Positions 1-9,286 are shown, counted from the stretch's first letter. The stretch is 64,000 nucleotides of DNA from Bosea sp. (in: a-proteobacteria) (GCF_023953965.1 NZ_JAMLIX010000001.1:2170501-2234500), one strand, 5' to 3'. Program-made: numbers and translations. The notes: generated from the letters alone by a model not told the origin.

Positions 1-378
1 AGCGGGCTGGTCGTCGAAGCCTCGTTTGCGCGCTGCGAGGAGATGACGCGGGATCCTGACCGGCAAGGTCAGCAGGAAAAAGGACAAGGTCTTGCCGTGC
101 CCATCCAGGTTGAGGCTGCCGTTGACGCCGCCTTCCAAAACGTCATCGATCACGAAATTGAAGGCTGCCAGCAAAGGCAGATCGTAGCGGCATACCTTGA
201 CCGGTCCGCGCGCTGAAAAAAGCCGGGCAACCCGCTCAGCTGTCACCTGCTCGGCCAACAGCGGAAAGATCGCGGGATCATAGGCGATGAGGCTCGCATT
301 TACGCGATTGCCCTTATCGCCCGTTCGGCTGTGGGCAACCTCATGGAGAGCGACCTCCAGGGTTTCTTCGGCGCTCAT
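1..378 (-). CDS. AtuA-related small protein, C-terminal part beyond the window edge
   Basis: Reading the minus strand from the ATG at 378 gives an open frame to the window edge (126 codons, no stop). It begins MSAEETLEVALHEVAHSRTG and continues with DKGNRVNASLIAYD, a pattern I know from the small stand-alone AtuA-related proteins that accompany DUF1446/AtuA enzymes. The start overlaps the stop of the upstream DUF1446 gene by 4 bp (ATGA), so the two are translationally coupled. The molecular role is not established; it probably forms one enzyme with its partner. The C-terminus is not visible. Confidence 0.8.
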   Translation of the reverse strand, partial: MSAEETLEVALHEVAHSRTGDKGNRVNASLIAYDPAIFPLLAEQVTAERVARLFSARGPVKVCRYDLPLLAAFNFVIDDVLEGGVNGSLNLDGHGKTLSFFLLTLPVRIPRHLLAARKRGFDDQPA

Positions 379-1751
379 AGGGGGGCCTCCGCCAAGATTT
401 CAACGGTCGGCTTAACCAAGTCCCGCCCAAGCAGTACGGACCGGGTCTGAACCCTGCCGGTAACACCTTTCCTGACGCCTCCTCCTCCCCCTGGGCCGGT
501 GCTGTAGAGACCAATCACCTCGTTGGCGATGCGATCCGCGGTAAGCTTGTCGGGGGCATTGCCGGCGAGCCGAACGCGATATTCGCCATCGTTGGGAAAT
601 TCGCCCCGACGGCGCATCGTGCCGCTGTCGCCGTCGAAGCTGCTGACCGCGCCAATCAGGTCGATGCGCGTCGGACACTGAATACCGACGATACGCAGAC
701 GCTCGGCCAGCACCTGCGCGGCGAGCTCCGCGCGAGCCAGGGCATTGGGTCCCGCATAGGTGATCTCTCCCTCGGCCAGGAACCCGCCTTCAACGCTGAG
801 TGTCGCCTTCAGAGTCTCGGGACGGGGTCGACCGCGCGCTCCGGTTACGGCGACCCGGTTGGGACCGGCCTCCTCGAGGCGGACAGCGGTCACATCGAGC
901 ACCACGTCGGGCACCACATAAGCCGCGGGGTCGTGCATTTCGTAGAGCAGTTGCTCAGTCACCGTGGCGGTCGAAACCAGACCGCCCGTATCGTCCGCCT
1001 TGGTGATGACCAGTCGGCCGTCCGCCTCGACTTCACCGATCGGGAAGCCGATCCGTCCAAGATCAGGCACGTCCTTGTAGCCAGGATCCGCGAAGTAACC
1101 GCCCGAGACCTGGGCGCTGCATTCGAGGAGATGACCGGCCAAGGTCCCGGCCGCAAGAAGATCCCAATCGGTTTCTGTCCAGCCGAACTCCGAGATCAAA
1201 GGGCCGAGAACGAGCGCGGAATCCGTACAGCGACCGGTTATGACCATATGGGCGCCGAGGTTCAGCGCCTCGGCGATCGGGCGTGCGCCGAGATAGACGT
1301 TGGCGGCAATCAGCGGCTCGTCCCCGAGCGGAAGCCCCTCGATCGTCGGCCAGGCGCGAATCTCCTGCTCGGAAACCATACCGAGGAGATCGTCCCCTTC
1401 GATCAGGCCAACGCGCAGGCCCTCGAGCCCCAGTTCCCTGGCGATCCCGAACACGAGGGCCGCCGCAGCCCTGGGATTGGCGGCCCCTGAATTACAGACG
1501 ATCCGAATGCCCGCGGTGACGCAGCGTGTCAGGATCGGACGCAGAAAAGCGCCGAGTTGAGGGGTGTAACCGGCATCGGGATTTCTGCGCCGCTCGAGTT
1601 GAGCAAGGGCCAGCGTCCGTTCCGCGAGCGTTTCGAGGATGATGTAGCGGGGCCCGTTACGACGTTCCAGCGTGCCCACGAGGATTTCGACGGCGTCAGG
1701 CCGCTCGTCTGCAAAGCCGGCACCACCCCCGATATAGACCTTGGTAGCCAT
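375..1751 (-). CDS. AtuA-like (DUF1446) acyclic terpene utilization family protein
   Basis: A 458-residue protein opening MATKVYIGGGAGFADERPDA, with the family motifs CNSGAANPRAAA and GRCTDSALVLGPL, and a C-terminal glycine-rich STGPGGGGGVRKG. The length is usual for DUF1446 proteins. AtuA was named from the acyclic terpene pathway, but many homologues sit beside hydantoinase genes, as here, and act on unknown acids. It is followed with a 4-bp overlap by the small AtuA-related gene. An operator-like palindrome lies 14-29 nt upstream of the start, and the same palindrome precedes hyuA. The substrate is unknown. Confidence 0.8.
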   Translation of the reverse strand: MATKVYIGGGAGFADERPDAVEILVGTLERRNGPRYIILETLAERTLALAQLERRRNPDAGYTPQLGAFLRPILTRCVTAGIRIVCNSGAANPRAAAALVFGIARELGLEGLRVGLIEGDDLLGMVSEQEIRAWPTIEGLPLGDEPLIAANVYLGARPIAEALNLGAHMVITGRCTDSALVLGPLISEFGWTETDWDLLAAGTLAGHLLECSAQVSGGYFADPGYKDVPDLGRIGFPIGEVEADGRLVITKADDTGGLVSTATVTEQLLYEMHDPAAYVVPDVVLDVTAVRLEEAGPNRVAVTGARGRPRPETLKATLSVEGGFLAEGEITYAGPNALARAELAAQVLAERLRIVGIQCPTRIDLIGAVSSFDGDSGTMRRRGEFPNDGEYRVRLAGNAPDKLTADRIANEVIGLYSTGPGGGGGVRKGVTGRVQTRSVLLGRDLVKPTVEILAEAPL

Positions 1752-1764
1752 GCACCACCTATTT

Positions 1765-1780
1765 TATTCACAGTGTATTA
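1765..1780. promoter_or_regulatory. operator-like palindrome, copy 1
   Basis: On the minus strand this reads TAATACACTGTGAATA. It matches 13 of 16 bases of the site in front of hyuA (5692-5707). It lies just before the DUF1446 start codon. The shape, an inverted repeat with TGTATT-like arms, suits a dimeric regulator such as a GntR or IclR protein. No regulator gene is next to it in the window. Confidence 0.55.
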
Positions 1781-1832
1781 TTAATGGCTTATGCGGTCAA
1801 TCCCATTGCGGCGGCAAAGTGGTTGTCCGAAC

Positions 1833-3620
1833 TCATCCCTGATCCACGTTATGCCAGGGCGCAGGCGGGTCATCGTAGTCCGTGTCCGGTGCGGCGCGGG
1901 CCGCCCGTTCAAGCGCCGCCGGGGCGATGCCGTATCGACTTGCGATAAAGTCCATGCTGAATTTTCCGCTGCGCAAGTCGCGAGCCAGATCGGCAGCGCT
2001 ACGCTTTTGCGGATCGCCGTAGCCGCCGGCCCCTGGAGTGGTGATCTCGATGGCGTGGCGGTCGGGGCAGATCATCGGCGCGGGTTTTCCGCCAAGATCA
2101 CGGGCTCCTCCGTTGGCGTCGACCAGACGGATGCGACCGGGCGCGCCGCGACCGCCTCCGAACACTCCCCAGGGTGCATGGACAAATCGCTCGCCGGCAC
2201 CGTTGAAAAGGCAATCATGATCGATTGGCTCGATGGTCCGGCGCAGCGACAGGCCACCGCGGAACCGGCCCGCTCCGCCGGTATCCGATGCGAAACCATA
2301 TTCACGCACGCGAAGAGGGTATTCGCTCTCGATCGCTTCCACCGGGAGGTTCGCGGTGTTTGCGATATGCTGTTGAACGCCGTCCTTGCCGTCCTTGAAC
2401 GATCGCGCGCCACAGCCGCCGCCGAGAGTCTCAAGGTAAAGATAGGGCCGGTTGCTGCGCGGGTCGATGCCGGAAAACACGGCGGTTGTATTCGAGCCGT
2501 TGCTCGCGGCGATGACCCGATCCGGAAGCGCAGGAGCGAGTGCGCCGATGACGACATCGATGATGCGCTGGGTTGTATGGGCCCGGTAGGCGACCGCAGC
2601 CGGGAAAACCGGGTTCAGCAGCGAGCCCGGCTCAGCATGAATCTCGATCACGTCGAGAATGCCATGATTATTGGGCACATCCGGATCGAGCAGCGCCTTC
2701 AATACATAGCCGACGGCCGATTGAGTGGCAGTCAACGGGCAGTTGATATTGCCACGGACCTGGGGGCTCGTGCCGCTGAAGTCGAGCCGAATGCGATCGC
2801 CGTCGACTGTGAGCGAAAGGCGAATGGGGATGTCGTGCGTACCGTTGCCGTCATCCTCCATGACGTCTTCGAAGCGGTAGATCCCATCCGGGAGTTCTTC
2901 GATGGCACGTCGCATGCGCGCACGGGTACGATCGATCACCTCCTTGAATGTCGCCAGGACGCGGCCGGCGCTGCGGCGTTCGCAAAGCTCCCGCACGCGG
3001 CGCTCCCCCAGGCGGCAAGCGGCGATCTGGGCAAAGTAATCGCCACGACGCTCCTGCGGCACCCGAACGTTCAGCAGGATTATCTCGAGCACGTCGGGAA
3101 CGATCTGGCCGCGCGAGACAAGCCGAACGACCGGCAGGCGGAGCCCTTCCTGGTAGATTTCGGTCATATTCGACGACATGCTGCCGGGGGCCATGCCGCC
3201 GACATCCACGTGATGGGCAATGTTGCATGAGAATCCGATGATCCGACCTTCAAAGAAGATCGGCATTGCAAAATTCACGTCGGGAAGATGAGTGCCGCCG
3301 GCCACGAAAGGGTCGTTGGAGATGAAGATATCCCCCTCCTGGAGATCGGTCAGGCGGTAACGCGATAGGAGCGCTTCGACATGGCCGAGCATCGAACTCA
3401 AATGGATCGATTGCGTCTGCGCGGCTTGGACGACGATCCGCCCGGAAGCGTCCATGATGCAGGTGCTATGATCATGCCGCTCTTTTATATTGGTCGAGTA
3501 AGCGCTTTTCATGAGCGCTATATAGCATTCGTCAGAGATAGACCTTAAGCCGTTCTGGATAACTTCGATGCTGATAGGATCCAGCTGTTCGGCGGGGTTC
3601 ACGGGAACGAAACGATTCAT
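1833..3620 (-). CDS. hyuB: hydantoinase B/oxoprolinase family subunit
   Basis: A 595-residue protein of the HyuB family, the partner of HyuA in ATP-dependent hydantoinases and acetone or acetophenone carboxylases. Family motifs visible are DHSTCIMDASGRI, FISNDPFVAGGTHLPD and SCNIAHHVDVGG near the N-terminus. The frame stays open upstream to 3797, but I chose the ATG at 3620 because it overlaps the hyuA stop by 4 bp (ATGA) and the family normally begins with a sequence like DPISIEVIQNGL. The substrate (hydantoin, 5-oxoproline, a ketone or other) cannot be told from sequence. Confidence 0.88.
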   Translation of the reverse strand: MNRFVPVNPAEQLDPISIEVIQNGLRSISDECYIALMKSAYSTNIKERHDHSTCIMDASGRIVVQAAQTQSIHLSSMLGHVEALLSRYRLTDLQEGDIFISNDPFVAGGTHLPDVNFAMPIFFEGRIIGFSCNIAHHVDVGGMAPGSMSSNMTEIYQEGLRLPVVRLVSRGQIVPDVLEIILLNVRVPQERRGDYFAQIAACRLGERRVRELCERRSAGRVLATFKEVIDRTRARMRRAIEELPDGIYRFEDVMEDDGNGTHDIPIRLSLTVDGDRIRLDFSGTSPQVRGNINCPLTATQSAVGYVLKALLDPDVPNNHGILDVIEIHAEPGSLLNPVFPAAVAYRAHTTQRIIDVVIGALAPALPDRVIAASNGSNTTAVFSGIDPRSNRPYLYLETLGGGCGARSFKDGKDGVQQHIANTANLPVEAIESEYPLRVREYGFASDTGGAGRFRGGLSLRRTIEPIDHDCLFNGAGERFVHAPWGVFGGGRGAPGRIRLVDANGGARDLGGKPAPMICPDRHAIEITTPGAGGYGDPQKRSAADLARDLRSGKFSMDFIASRYGIAPAALERAARAAPDTDYDDPPAPWHNVDQG

Positions 3621-5671
3621 GACTTCACCGCGATGATGAGATTGCCGTTGGTGTCGACCTCGAGCCCGTCCCCGGGAAACAGGAGGCTGGTTGTATCGAG
3701 CTGATCGACGACCGCCGGCCCGATCAATTTCTGGCCGGAGACCAGGTCGTCTCTCCAATAGACCGGAGTGCTGATCGAACCCGAGATATCGAAGCATATG
3801 GTTCTGGTCCCCCGCGGGACAGCCGCAGGTCGATCAACATTGACCTGATCATGGACGAGGCCGGGGCCGGCGCCGCTCTCGGCGGTCATGCGGATATTGA
3901 CGACTTCGATCACGCCGTCCGGAGCATGGAATCCGTATTGCCGATCATGCTCCGTAAAGAACCGGTCGCGCAGTGTGTCCGCTTGCGGCAGCGCCTGGAT
4001 CTCCTCGCGCGACAGCGGAATCGGAAGCTCGAAATTCTGGCCCATATACCGCATGTCGAGCACGACCTGGTGTTCTACGGTCGCAGGGTCGATCACTTCG
4101 ACAGCAGACCAGGCTTTTGCCTGATCGAGCAGTTCAGCAATGCCGGAAGCGATTTGAGAGAGATCCGCGTCGTCGCGGATGGGGCGGTTGACCGTGCGAA
4201 CGAGATCTTCCTTGAAACGCGACGTGAGAGCGCCGGCAGCACAGAGAAGGCCGGGCCGGGACGGCACGAGAATTTCGCCGATCCCGAGTTCGGCCGCGAC
4301 CGAGCGGGCATGCAGCGGACCGGCGCCGCCGAAAGCGACGAGGGCGAAGTCTCGCGGATCGAAGCCGCGCTCGACCGTGATGGCCCGGATGGCGCGGACC
4401 ATGTTCGAAGTCACAATGTCGATGATGCCGCAGGCCGCATGCTCCACGGAAAGCGCCAACGGAACCGCCACCTGATTGACGGCCTGCCGCGCCAAATCCT
4501 GATCGAGCCGCATCGCGCCGCCGAGAAGACCGGCTGGCGACAATCGTCCGAGCGCCACGTTCGCATCCGTGACCGTCGGCTCGACGCCACCTTTGTCATA
4601 AGCGGCTGGGCCCGGAACAGCGCCGGCGCTGCGTGGGCCAACCTTGAGAAGATTATCCTTGTCGAACCAGGCGATTGACCCACCACCAGCCCCCACCGTG
4701 TGGATATCGAGCATGGGCATTCGGATCGGAAAGCCGCCGATCGACGAGGCATGGCGATAACCGCATTCGTGGTCCAGTATCAGAGCCACGTCAGCGCTCG
4801 TTCCACCCATGTCAAAGGTGATCGCATTCGGCCGCCCGGCGCTCCTCAACACGCTGGCAGCACCGATCACACCCGCGGCAGGTCCGGAGAGGGCGGTCCG
4901 GATCGGGAATGATTTCGACAGGGGCAGCGACATCAGCCCGCCGTTGGATCGGCTGATCGCCACCCGGACTCCAGGCATCTTGATCGCTAATTCCCTGTCC
5001 ACGGCATCCAGGTAGCGTGCCATTGCCGGCTGTAGATAGGCATTCAAAACCGTGGTCGAGATGCGTTCGTACTCCCGGAATTCGGGCTGGACTTCACTGG
5101 ACGTGGACACAAATAGCTTCGGGGCTCGCACGCCGAGTGCACGCTTCACCTCAAGCTCGTGAACCGGGTTCAGGTAGCCGAACAGGAAACATACAGCCAC
5201 CGCCTCCGGCTCTTCGCGCAGCACCTCGCCGATAGCTCGATCGAGATCGGACTGATCGACTGCGGCCAGGATTGAACCATCCGCACCGACCCGTTCTTCG
5301 ATCTCGACACGCCGGTGACGCGGCACGACGGGCGGCGGAAAATCCGTGTGCATGTCGAAATTATAGGGCCGGGTCTGCCGGCCGATCTCGATCAGGTCCC
5401 GGAAACCACGGGTCGTAATCAGTGAAATACGAGCCCCGCTGCGCTGGAGAAGCGCGTTGGTGCCGACGGTCGTGCCATGCGAGACGCGCTCCACGGAAGC
5501 CCCGGGGAGCCGGTGACAGGCAAGCAGCTCCTCGATTCCCCGGACAATCGCATCGGCCGGGTTGGCGGGAGTCGACGACGTCTTGTGCGAATATGTGAGG
5601 CCCGTCTCAGTGTCGTGAACCATCAGATCGGTGAAGGTCCCGCCAGCATCGATGCCGATCAGCAGCCCCAT
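3617..5671 (-). CDS. hyuA: hydantoinase/oxoprolinase family A subunit
   Basis: A 684-residue ATP-binding subunit. The N-terminus has GIDAGGTFTDLMVHD, the phosphate-binding loop of the HyuA/oxoprolinase fold; later motifs are SHGTTVGTNALLQR, TFDMGGTSADVALI and AFGGAGPLHA. I chose the ATG at 5671 rather than one nine codons upstream because AAGGAGG lies 9 nt before it. It is the first gene of a hyuA-hyuB block followed by DUF1446 and its partner on the same strand. A palindrome at 5692-5707 sits in its promoter region. It is expected to phosphorylate or activate a cyclic amide or carbonyl substrate in the cytoplasm together with HyuB. Confidence 0.88.
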   Translation of the reverse strand: MGLLIGIDAGGTFTDLMVHDTETGLTYSHKTSSTPANPADAIVRGIEELLACHRLPGASVERVSHGTTVGTNALLQRSGARISLITTRGFRDLIEIGRQTRPYNFDMHTDFPPPVVPRHRRVEIEERVGADGSILAAVDQSDLDRAIGEVLREEPEAVAVCFLFGYLNPVHELEVKRALGVRAPKLFVSTSSEVQPEFREYERISTTVLNAYLQPAMARYLDAVDRELAIKMPGVRVAISRSNGGLMSLPLSKSFPIRTALSGPAAGVIGAASVLRSAGRPNAITFDMGGTSADVALILDHECGYRHASSIGGFPIRMPMLDIHTVGAGGGSIAWFDKDNLLKVGPRSAGAVPGPAAYDKGGVEPTVTDANVALGRLSPAGLLGGAMRLDQDLARQAVNQVAVPLALSVEHAACGIIDIVTSNMVRAIRAITVERGFDPRDFALVAFGGAGPLHARSVAAELGIGEILVPSRPGLLCAAGALTSRFKEDLVRTVNRPIRDDADLSQIASGIAELLDQAKAWSAVEVIDPATVEHQVVLDMRYMGQNFELPIPLSREEIQALPQADTLRDRFFTEHDRQYGFHAPDGVIEVVNIRMTAESGAGPGLVHDQVNVDRPAAVPRGTRTICFDISGSISTPVYWRDDLVSGQKLIGPAVVDQLDTTSLLFPGDGLEVDTNGNLIIAVKS

Positions 5672-5691
5672 ATCTCTCGCCTCCTTGTTAA

Positions 5692-5707
5692 AATACACAT
5701 TGTATTA
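5692..5707. promoter_or_regulatory. operator-like palindrome, copy 2
   Basis: On the minus strand it reads TAATACAATGTGTATT, with arms AATACA and TGTATT around 3 bp. It lies 21-36 nt upstream of the hyuA start. Its near-identity with the site at 1765-1780 suggests that one regulator controls both blocks. Confidence 0.55.
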
Positions 5708-5765
5708 AATTATGGGAATGTCAACCGGGATGTTGGCGAGCCGGCGATGCAGCGCCGAAAAAGCG

Positions 5766-5857
5766 CTCAAATCCACGCTGGAAAAACAGGCCGCTCGAGG
5801 CCAGAAATCAAACTCGGGACTCTCCCTCGGACCGGAGGAGAAAAGGGTCCCAGGTCA
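5766..5857. repeat. 92-bp dispersed repeat, copy A
   Basis: This segment, from CTCAAATCCACGCTGG to GGTCCCAGGTCA, matches 23719-23810 over its full 92 bp with about ten substitutions and no gap. The shared core includes GAGGCCAGAAATCAAACTCG. Neither copy lies in a gene, and each lies near a broken gene (a P-type ATPase remnant here). Confidence 0.75.
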
Positions 5858-6174
5858 GGACCGGCGTCGTCCTTGGGGATGCGGGCGGAGGCGGCGAGCG
5901 CGCAGGCGAGAGCGGGAGCCGCGAAAAGGCGGCAGTGCGAAGACGGCGGCTGGCGGCTGCTGCGGTAAGGCTCAGGCGAAGAAGCCCGCGACGGCGTCGA
6001 TCGGCCGCCTCGGGCGGCGCAGAGAGGGCAATGGCAGGAGCGCGCGCTTCACCTCCACCCCCTAACAGGAACGAATTGTGTTCGGCTGCCGGCGATGTCG
6101 CGTAGAGGCGCCGCGACCCCGCTGTAGCCCGTTGAAATCAAACGAAACGTGTTGCGAGCTGACGCAACACGAAA
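5858..6174. other. gap without a recognisable gene
   Basis: High-GC sequence with short arginine-rich frames on the plus strand, none with family features. A small hairpin with 9-bp arms CGTGTTGCG and CGCAACACG lies at 6148-6171; it could be a terminator stem or a binding site. Confidence 0.4.
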
Positions 6175-6360
6175 TCACGCTCCGTTCTCAGCCTCCGCAG
6201 AGGCTATGCGTTTGATCTCATTTGAGAAAGTTGTGGCAGCGGGAGAGGGGCCTGAGGCCGCGAGCCCCACCAGTTCATGTTTGGGGCGCCCGAGCGGGAC
6301 GATGCCGGTGACGCACGGGCGCCCCTGCGTCAGCGTTCCCGTCCGACCGATTGAAAGCGC
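6175..6360 (-). pseudogene. remnant of a heavy-metal P-type ATPase
   Basis: A minus-strand frame reads SIGRTGTLTQGRPCVTGIVP and then ELVGLAAS. It matches the phosphorylation segment of P1B metal ATPases (DKTGTLT followed by a ...VTDIVP...LAA stretch). The phosphorylated Asp is Gly here (GGT), the frame stops after about 60 residues, and no membrane or nucleotide-binding part is found nearby. This is a decayed fragment, not a working pump. Confidence 0.55.
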
Positions 6361-6475
6361 CGCGCGTCGATCGTGCGGGTCGTGCCGTTCCCCCATGCTC
6401 CGGCGCATGATCCGATCCGGCTGATCCAACCGGATCGGATCCAGCCCCGGCTCGCGAGGCATCGCGCGGTTGCGG

Positions 6476-7768
6476 TCAGGCGACCGGAACCAGCGCCCCG
6501 ACGCTTCTCTTGGTCCGGTCGGCCGCCGCCGCGAAGCTCATGAGCCGGTCTCCATCGCCATCCCTGATACGGGTTGCAAGGCCCATGCGGTCGAGGAGCG
6601 CCAGGAACGGTTTCGGCGCAAGCTCCTCGACGTTGACCATGGCCCCCACGTCCCAGTCGCCCTTGGCGACGAGGATCGCCGCTGCCGCGGCAGGCACGCC
6701 CGCCGTATAGGAGATCGCCTGGCTGCCGACTTCCGCGAAGGCTTCGGCATGGTCGGCGACGTTGTAGATGAAGACCTCCCGCGGCTTGCCGTGCTTCACG
6801 CCCTTGACCACGTTGCCGATGCAGGTCTTGCCGGCATAGTCGGGGGCGAGGGACGACGGGTCGGGCAGCACGGCCTTGACCACCTTGAGCGGGACCACCT
6901 CCAGGCCCTCCGCGGTCCTGATCGGCTTCTCGGAGAGCAGGCCGAGATTGTTCAGGACGTTGAAGATGGCGATGTAGCGCTCGCCGAACCCCATCCAGAA
7001 GCGGATGTTCGGCACGTCGAGATTGCGCGACAGCGAGTGGATCTCGTCATGGCCCGTCAGATAGGCGGTCCGCTTTCCGACGACCGGCAGATTCCATTGC
7101 TTGCTGACCTCGAACATCCGGTTCGACGTCCATCGACCCCGCTGCCAGGACCAGACCGGCCCGGTAAATTCGCGGAGATTGATCTCCGGATCGAAATTGG
7201 TGGCGAAGTACCGGCCGTGATCGCCGGCATTGATGTCGATGATGTCGATGGAGTCGATCGTGTCGAAATACTCGTCCTGGGCGAGGCGGGCATAGGCGTT
7301 GACCACGCCCGGATCGAAGCCCGCGCCGAGGATGGCCGTGACGCCGGCGCCTGCGCATTCGGCCTGCCGCTTCCATTCGTAGTTGCCGTACCAGGGCGGC
7401 GGATCGCAGACCTCGAGCGGATCCTCGTGGGCTGCCGTGTCGATATAGGCGGCACCGGTCGCGATGCATGCCGACAGCACGGACATGTTGAGGAAAGGCG
7501 AGCCGACATTGACGACGATCGCGCTATCCGTCGTCCCGATCAGCCTGGCGATCTGCCCGGCATCCAGCGCATCCACCTCATGCGCGATCAGCCGTCCTCC
7601 CGTCTTCAGATTTCCCTTCGCATGCACCGAACGGACGATCGCCTCGCACTTGGCCTTCGTTCGCGAGGCGATGTGGATGTCGCCCAGAACGTCGTTGTTC
7701 TGCGCGCATTTGTGGGCGACGACGTGGCCTACGCCGCCGGCGCCGATAATCAGGACATTTCTCTTCAT
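6476..7768 (-). CDS. carboxynorspermidine dehydrogenase (saccharopine dehydrogenase family)
   Basis: A 430-residue cytosolic enzyme starting MKRNVLIIGAGGVGHVVAHK, a GxGGVG nucleotide-binding motif. Strong family stretches are GAGFDPGVVNAYA and DINAGDHGRYFATNFDPEINLREF. The family condenses a diamine with aspartate semialdehyde using NADPH to give carboxy(nor)spermidine. The next gene of the transcription unit encodes the matching decarboxylase, 53 nt upstream of this start, so both make spermidine or norspermidine by the alternative route. An AGGAGG lies 11 nt before the ATG. Confidence 0.9.
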   Translation of the reverse strand: MKRNVLIIGAGGVGHVVAHKCAQNNDVLGDIHIASRTKAKCEAIVRSVHAKGNLKTGGRLIAHEVDALDAGQIARLIGTTDSAIVVNVGSPFLNMSVLSACIATGAAYIDTAAHEDPLEVCDPPPWYGNYEWKRQAECAGAGVTAILGAGFDPGVVNAYARLAQDEYFDTIDSIDIIDINAGDHGRYFATNFDPEINLREFTGPVWSWQRGRWTSNRMFEVSKQWNLPVVGKRTAYLTGHDEIHSLSRNLDVPNIRFWMGFGERYIAIFNVLNNLGLLSEKPIRTAEGLEVVPLKVVKAVLPDPSSLAPDYAGKTCIGNVVKGVKHGKPREVFIYNVADHAEAFAEVGSQAISYTAGVPAAAAAILVAKGDWDVGAMVNVEELAPKPFLALLDRMGLATRIRDGDGDRLMSFAAAADRTKRSVGALVPVA

Positions 7769-7821
7769 TTGGGCGGGGGCCTCCTTTCGGCTTCCGGTTG
7801 ATTCAAAGGGGAGGGGGGCTT

Positions 7822-8919
7822 TCAGGACAGGCTCGATCGATAATCCTGATAGGAGAACGCGCGGACCAGCCGAAGGCTGCCGTTCGGTTCGCGCATGACG
7901 ATCGACGGCATCTGCACGCCGTTGAACCAGTTCTTCTTGACCATGGTGTAGCCGGCCGCATCCTGGATCGAGAGGCGATCGCCCGGCTTCAATTCGCGAT
8001 CGAAGGCGAATTCGCCGAAGATATCGCCGGCGAGGCAGGACCTGCCGCAGATCATGTAACGGTTGTTGCCGCTATCGGGCTCGATGCGGGCACTTTGCCG
8101 GTAGATCAGCAGGTCGAGCATATGCGCCTCGACCGAACTGTCGACGACGGCGAGATGCTTGCCGTTGAAGAGCGTGTCGAGCACCGTCACCTCGAGCGTC
8201 GTGCTTTCTGTGACCGCGGCCTCGCCGGGCTCGAGATAGAGCTGCACGCCATGGCGCTGCGAGAATGCCTTGAGGCGCTCGCAGAATGCCGCGAGCGGAT
8301 AGCCCTCGCCGGTGAAATGGATGCCGCCGCCGAGGCTGATCCATTTCACCCGCGAGAACAGCGCGCCGAACCTTTCCTCGATCTGGCCGAGCATGCGCTC
8401 GAACAGGACAAAATCGCCGTTCTCGCAGTTGTTGTGGATCATGAGGCCGTCGACCTGGTCGATGACTTGCGCGATGGCCGCCGGATCTTGCTCGCCGAGC
8501 CGGCTGAACGGACGGGCGGGATCCGCGAGATCGAAATGCGACGAGCTGATGCCCGGGTTGAGACGCAGGCCCCGGCTCAGCCCCCCGGTCCGGCCGGCGT
8601 AGCGGTCGAGCTGGCGGATCGAGTTGAAGATGATCTTGTCGGCATTCGCCACGACCTCATCGATCTCGTGGTCGGCGAAGGCGACGCTGTAAGCATGCGT
8701 CTCGCCGCCGAACGCCTCGCGCCCGAGCTTCACTTCGTAGAGGGACGATGACGTCGTGCCGTCCATATGATCGCGCATGACGTCGAAGACGGCCCAGGTC
8801 GCGAAACATTTGAGCGCCAGCAGCACCTTCGCGCCGGAACGATCGCGGACGTATCCTATCGTCCGCAGATTGCGCAGCAGCTTGCTTTTGTCGATCTGGT
8901 AATACGGTGTCTCGATCAT
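7822..8919 (-). CDS. nspC: carboxynorspermidine decarboxylase
   Basis: A 365-residue PLP enzyme of the alanine-racemase-fold decarboxylases. It starts METPYYQID-like (MIETPYYQIDKSKLL) and has the PLP lysine in VLLALKCFATWAVF, the glycine-rich WISLGGGIHFTGEGY, and GRSCLAGDIFGEF near the end, where the active-site Cys and Asp of the second subunit lie. The frame is open upstream to 9135 but those residues are arginine-rich and unlike the family, so I chose the ATG at 8919. It decarboxylates the product of the downstream dehydrogenase. Confidence 0.9.
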   Translation of the reverse strand: MIETPYYQIDKSKLLRNLRTIGYVRDRSGAKVLLALKCFATWAVFDVMRDHMDGTTSSSLYEVKLGREAFGGETHAYSVAFADHEIDEVVANADKIIFNSIRQLDRYAGRTGGLSRGLRLNPGISSSHFDLADPARPFSRLGEQDPAAIAQVIDQVDGLMIHNNCENGDFVLFERMLGQIEERFGALFSRVKWISLGGGIHFTGEGYPLAAFCERLKAFSQRHGVQLYLEPGEAAVTESTTLEVTVLDTLFNGKHLAVVDSSVEAHMLDLLIYRQSARIEPDSGNNRYMICGRSCLAGDIFGEFAFDRELKPGDRLSIQDAAGYTMVKKNWFNGVQMPSIVMREPNGSLRLVRAFSYQDYRSSLS

Positions 8920-9049
8920 CGGAACCTTGTGTTGTGCGCGATAGCTGCGGCTGGCGCCCCGTTGTGCGCGACGTTTCGGATCGGTCTTCCGGCGCGATCT
9001 TCCAGCGGCCGGATCGAGGCAGGTTGGAGGTGGCCGGCGGCGGGCGCGT

Positions 9050-9286
9050 TCAGGCGACGGGGCGAAGGGCTGCCGCCGTCTCCTCGCGAAGAGGAAGCGC
9101 TTTCGCGCTGTTGCCCCTGCGCAGGGTCTGCCCACGAAGCCCGAGCACTACGTGCCGGCCCGTGCTATCCCGGTCGATGGCCTCGGCGCGCGGGTCCAGC
9201 GTGCGCGCGACAAGAGTGTCTTCCTTTTGGGAGGCGCTCAGCACGACTGAAGCCATCCCCAATTGCAAGAGGGCGTCGTGAGACAT
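9050..9286 (-). CDS. small hypothetical protein
   Basis: A 78-residue frame starting MSHDALLQLGMASVVLSASQ. GGGGAGG-like sequence (GGGGAGG in GGTTGGGGAGGACGGC) lies 6 nt before the ATG, a good ribosome binding site, and that is why I use this start instead of one 14 codons upstream. I do not recognise a family. It precedes nspC on the same strand, but 130 nt separate them. It could be a real small gene or a chance frame. Confidence 0.35.
   Translation of the reverse strand: MSHDALLQLGMASVVLSASQKEDTLVARTLDPRAEAIDRDSTGRHVVLGLRGQTLRRGNSAKALPLREETAAALRPVA

Noticed and set aside
1791..3230. A 479-codon plus-strand frame
   Set aside because: Antisense to hyuB with no family features and unusual composition.
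5712..6065. 117-codon plus-strand frame with an Arg-rich sequence
   Set aside because: It runs through the 92-bp repeat and has no family features or ribosome site.
6470..7801. A 443-codon plus-strand frame
   Set aside because: Mirror of carboxynorspermidine dehydrogenase; composition of a shadow frame.
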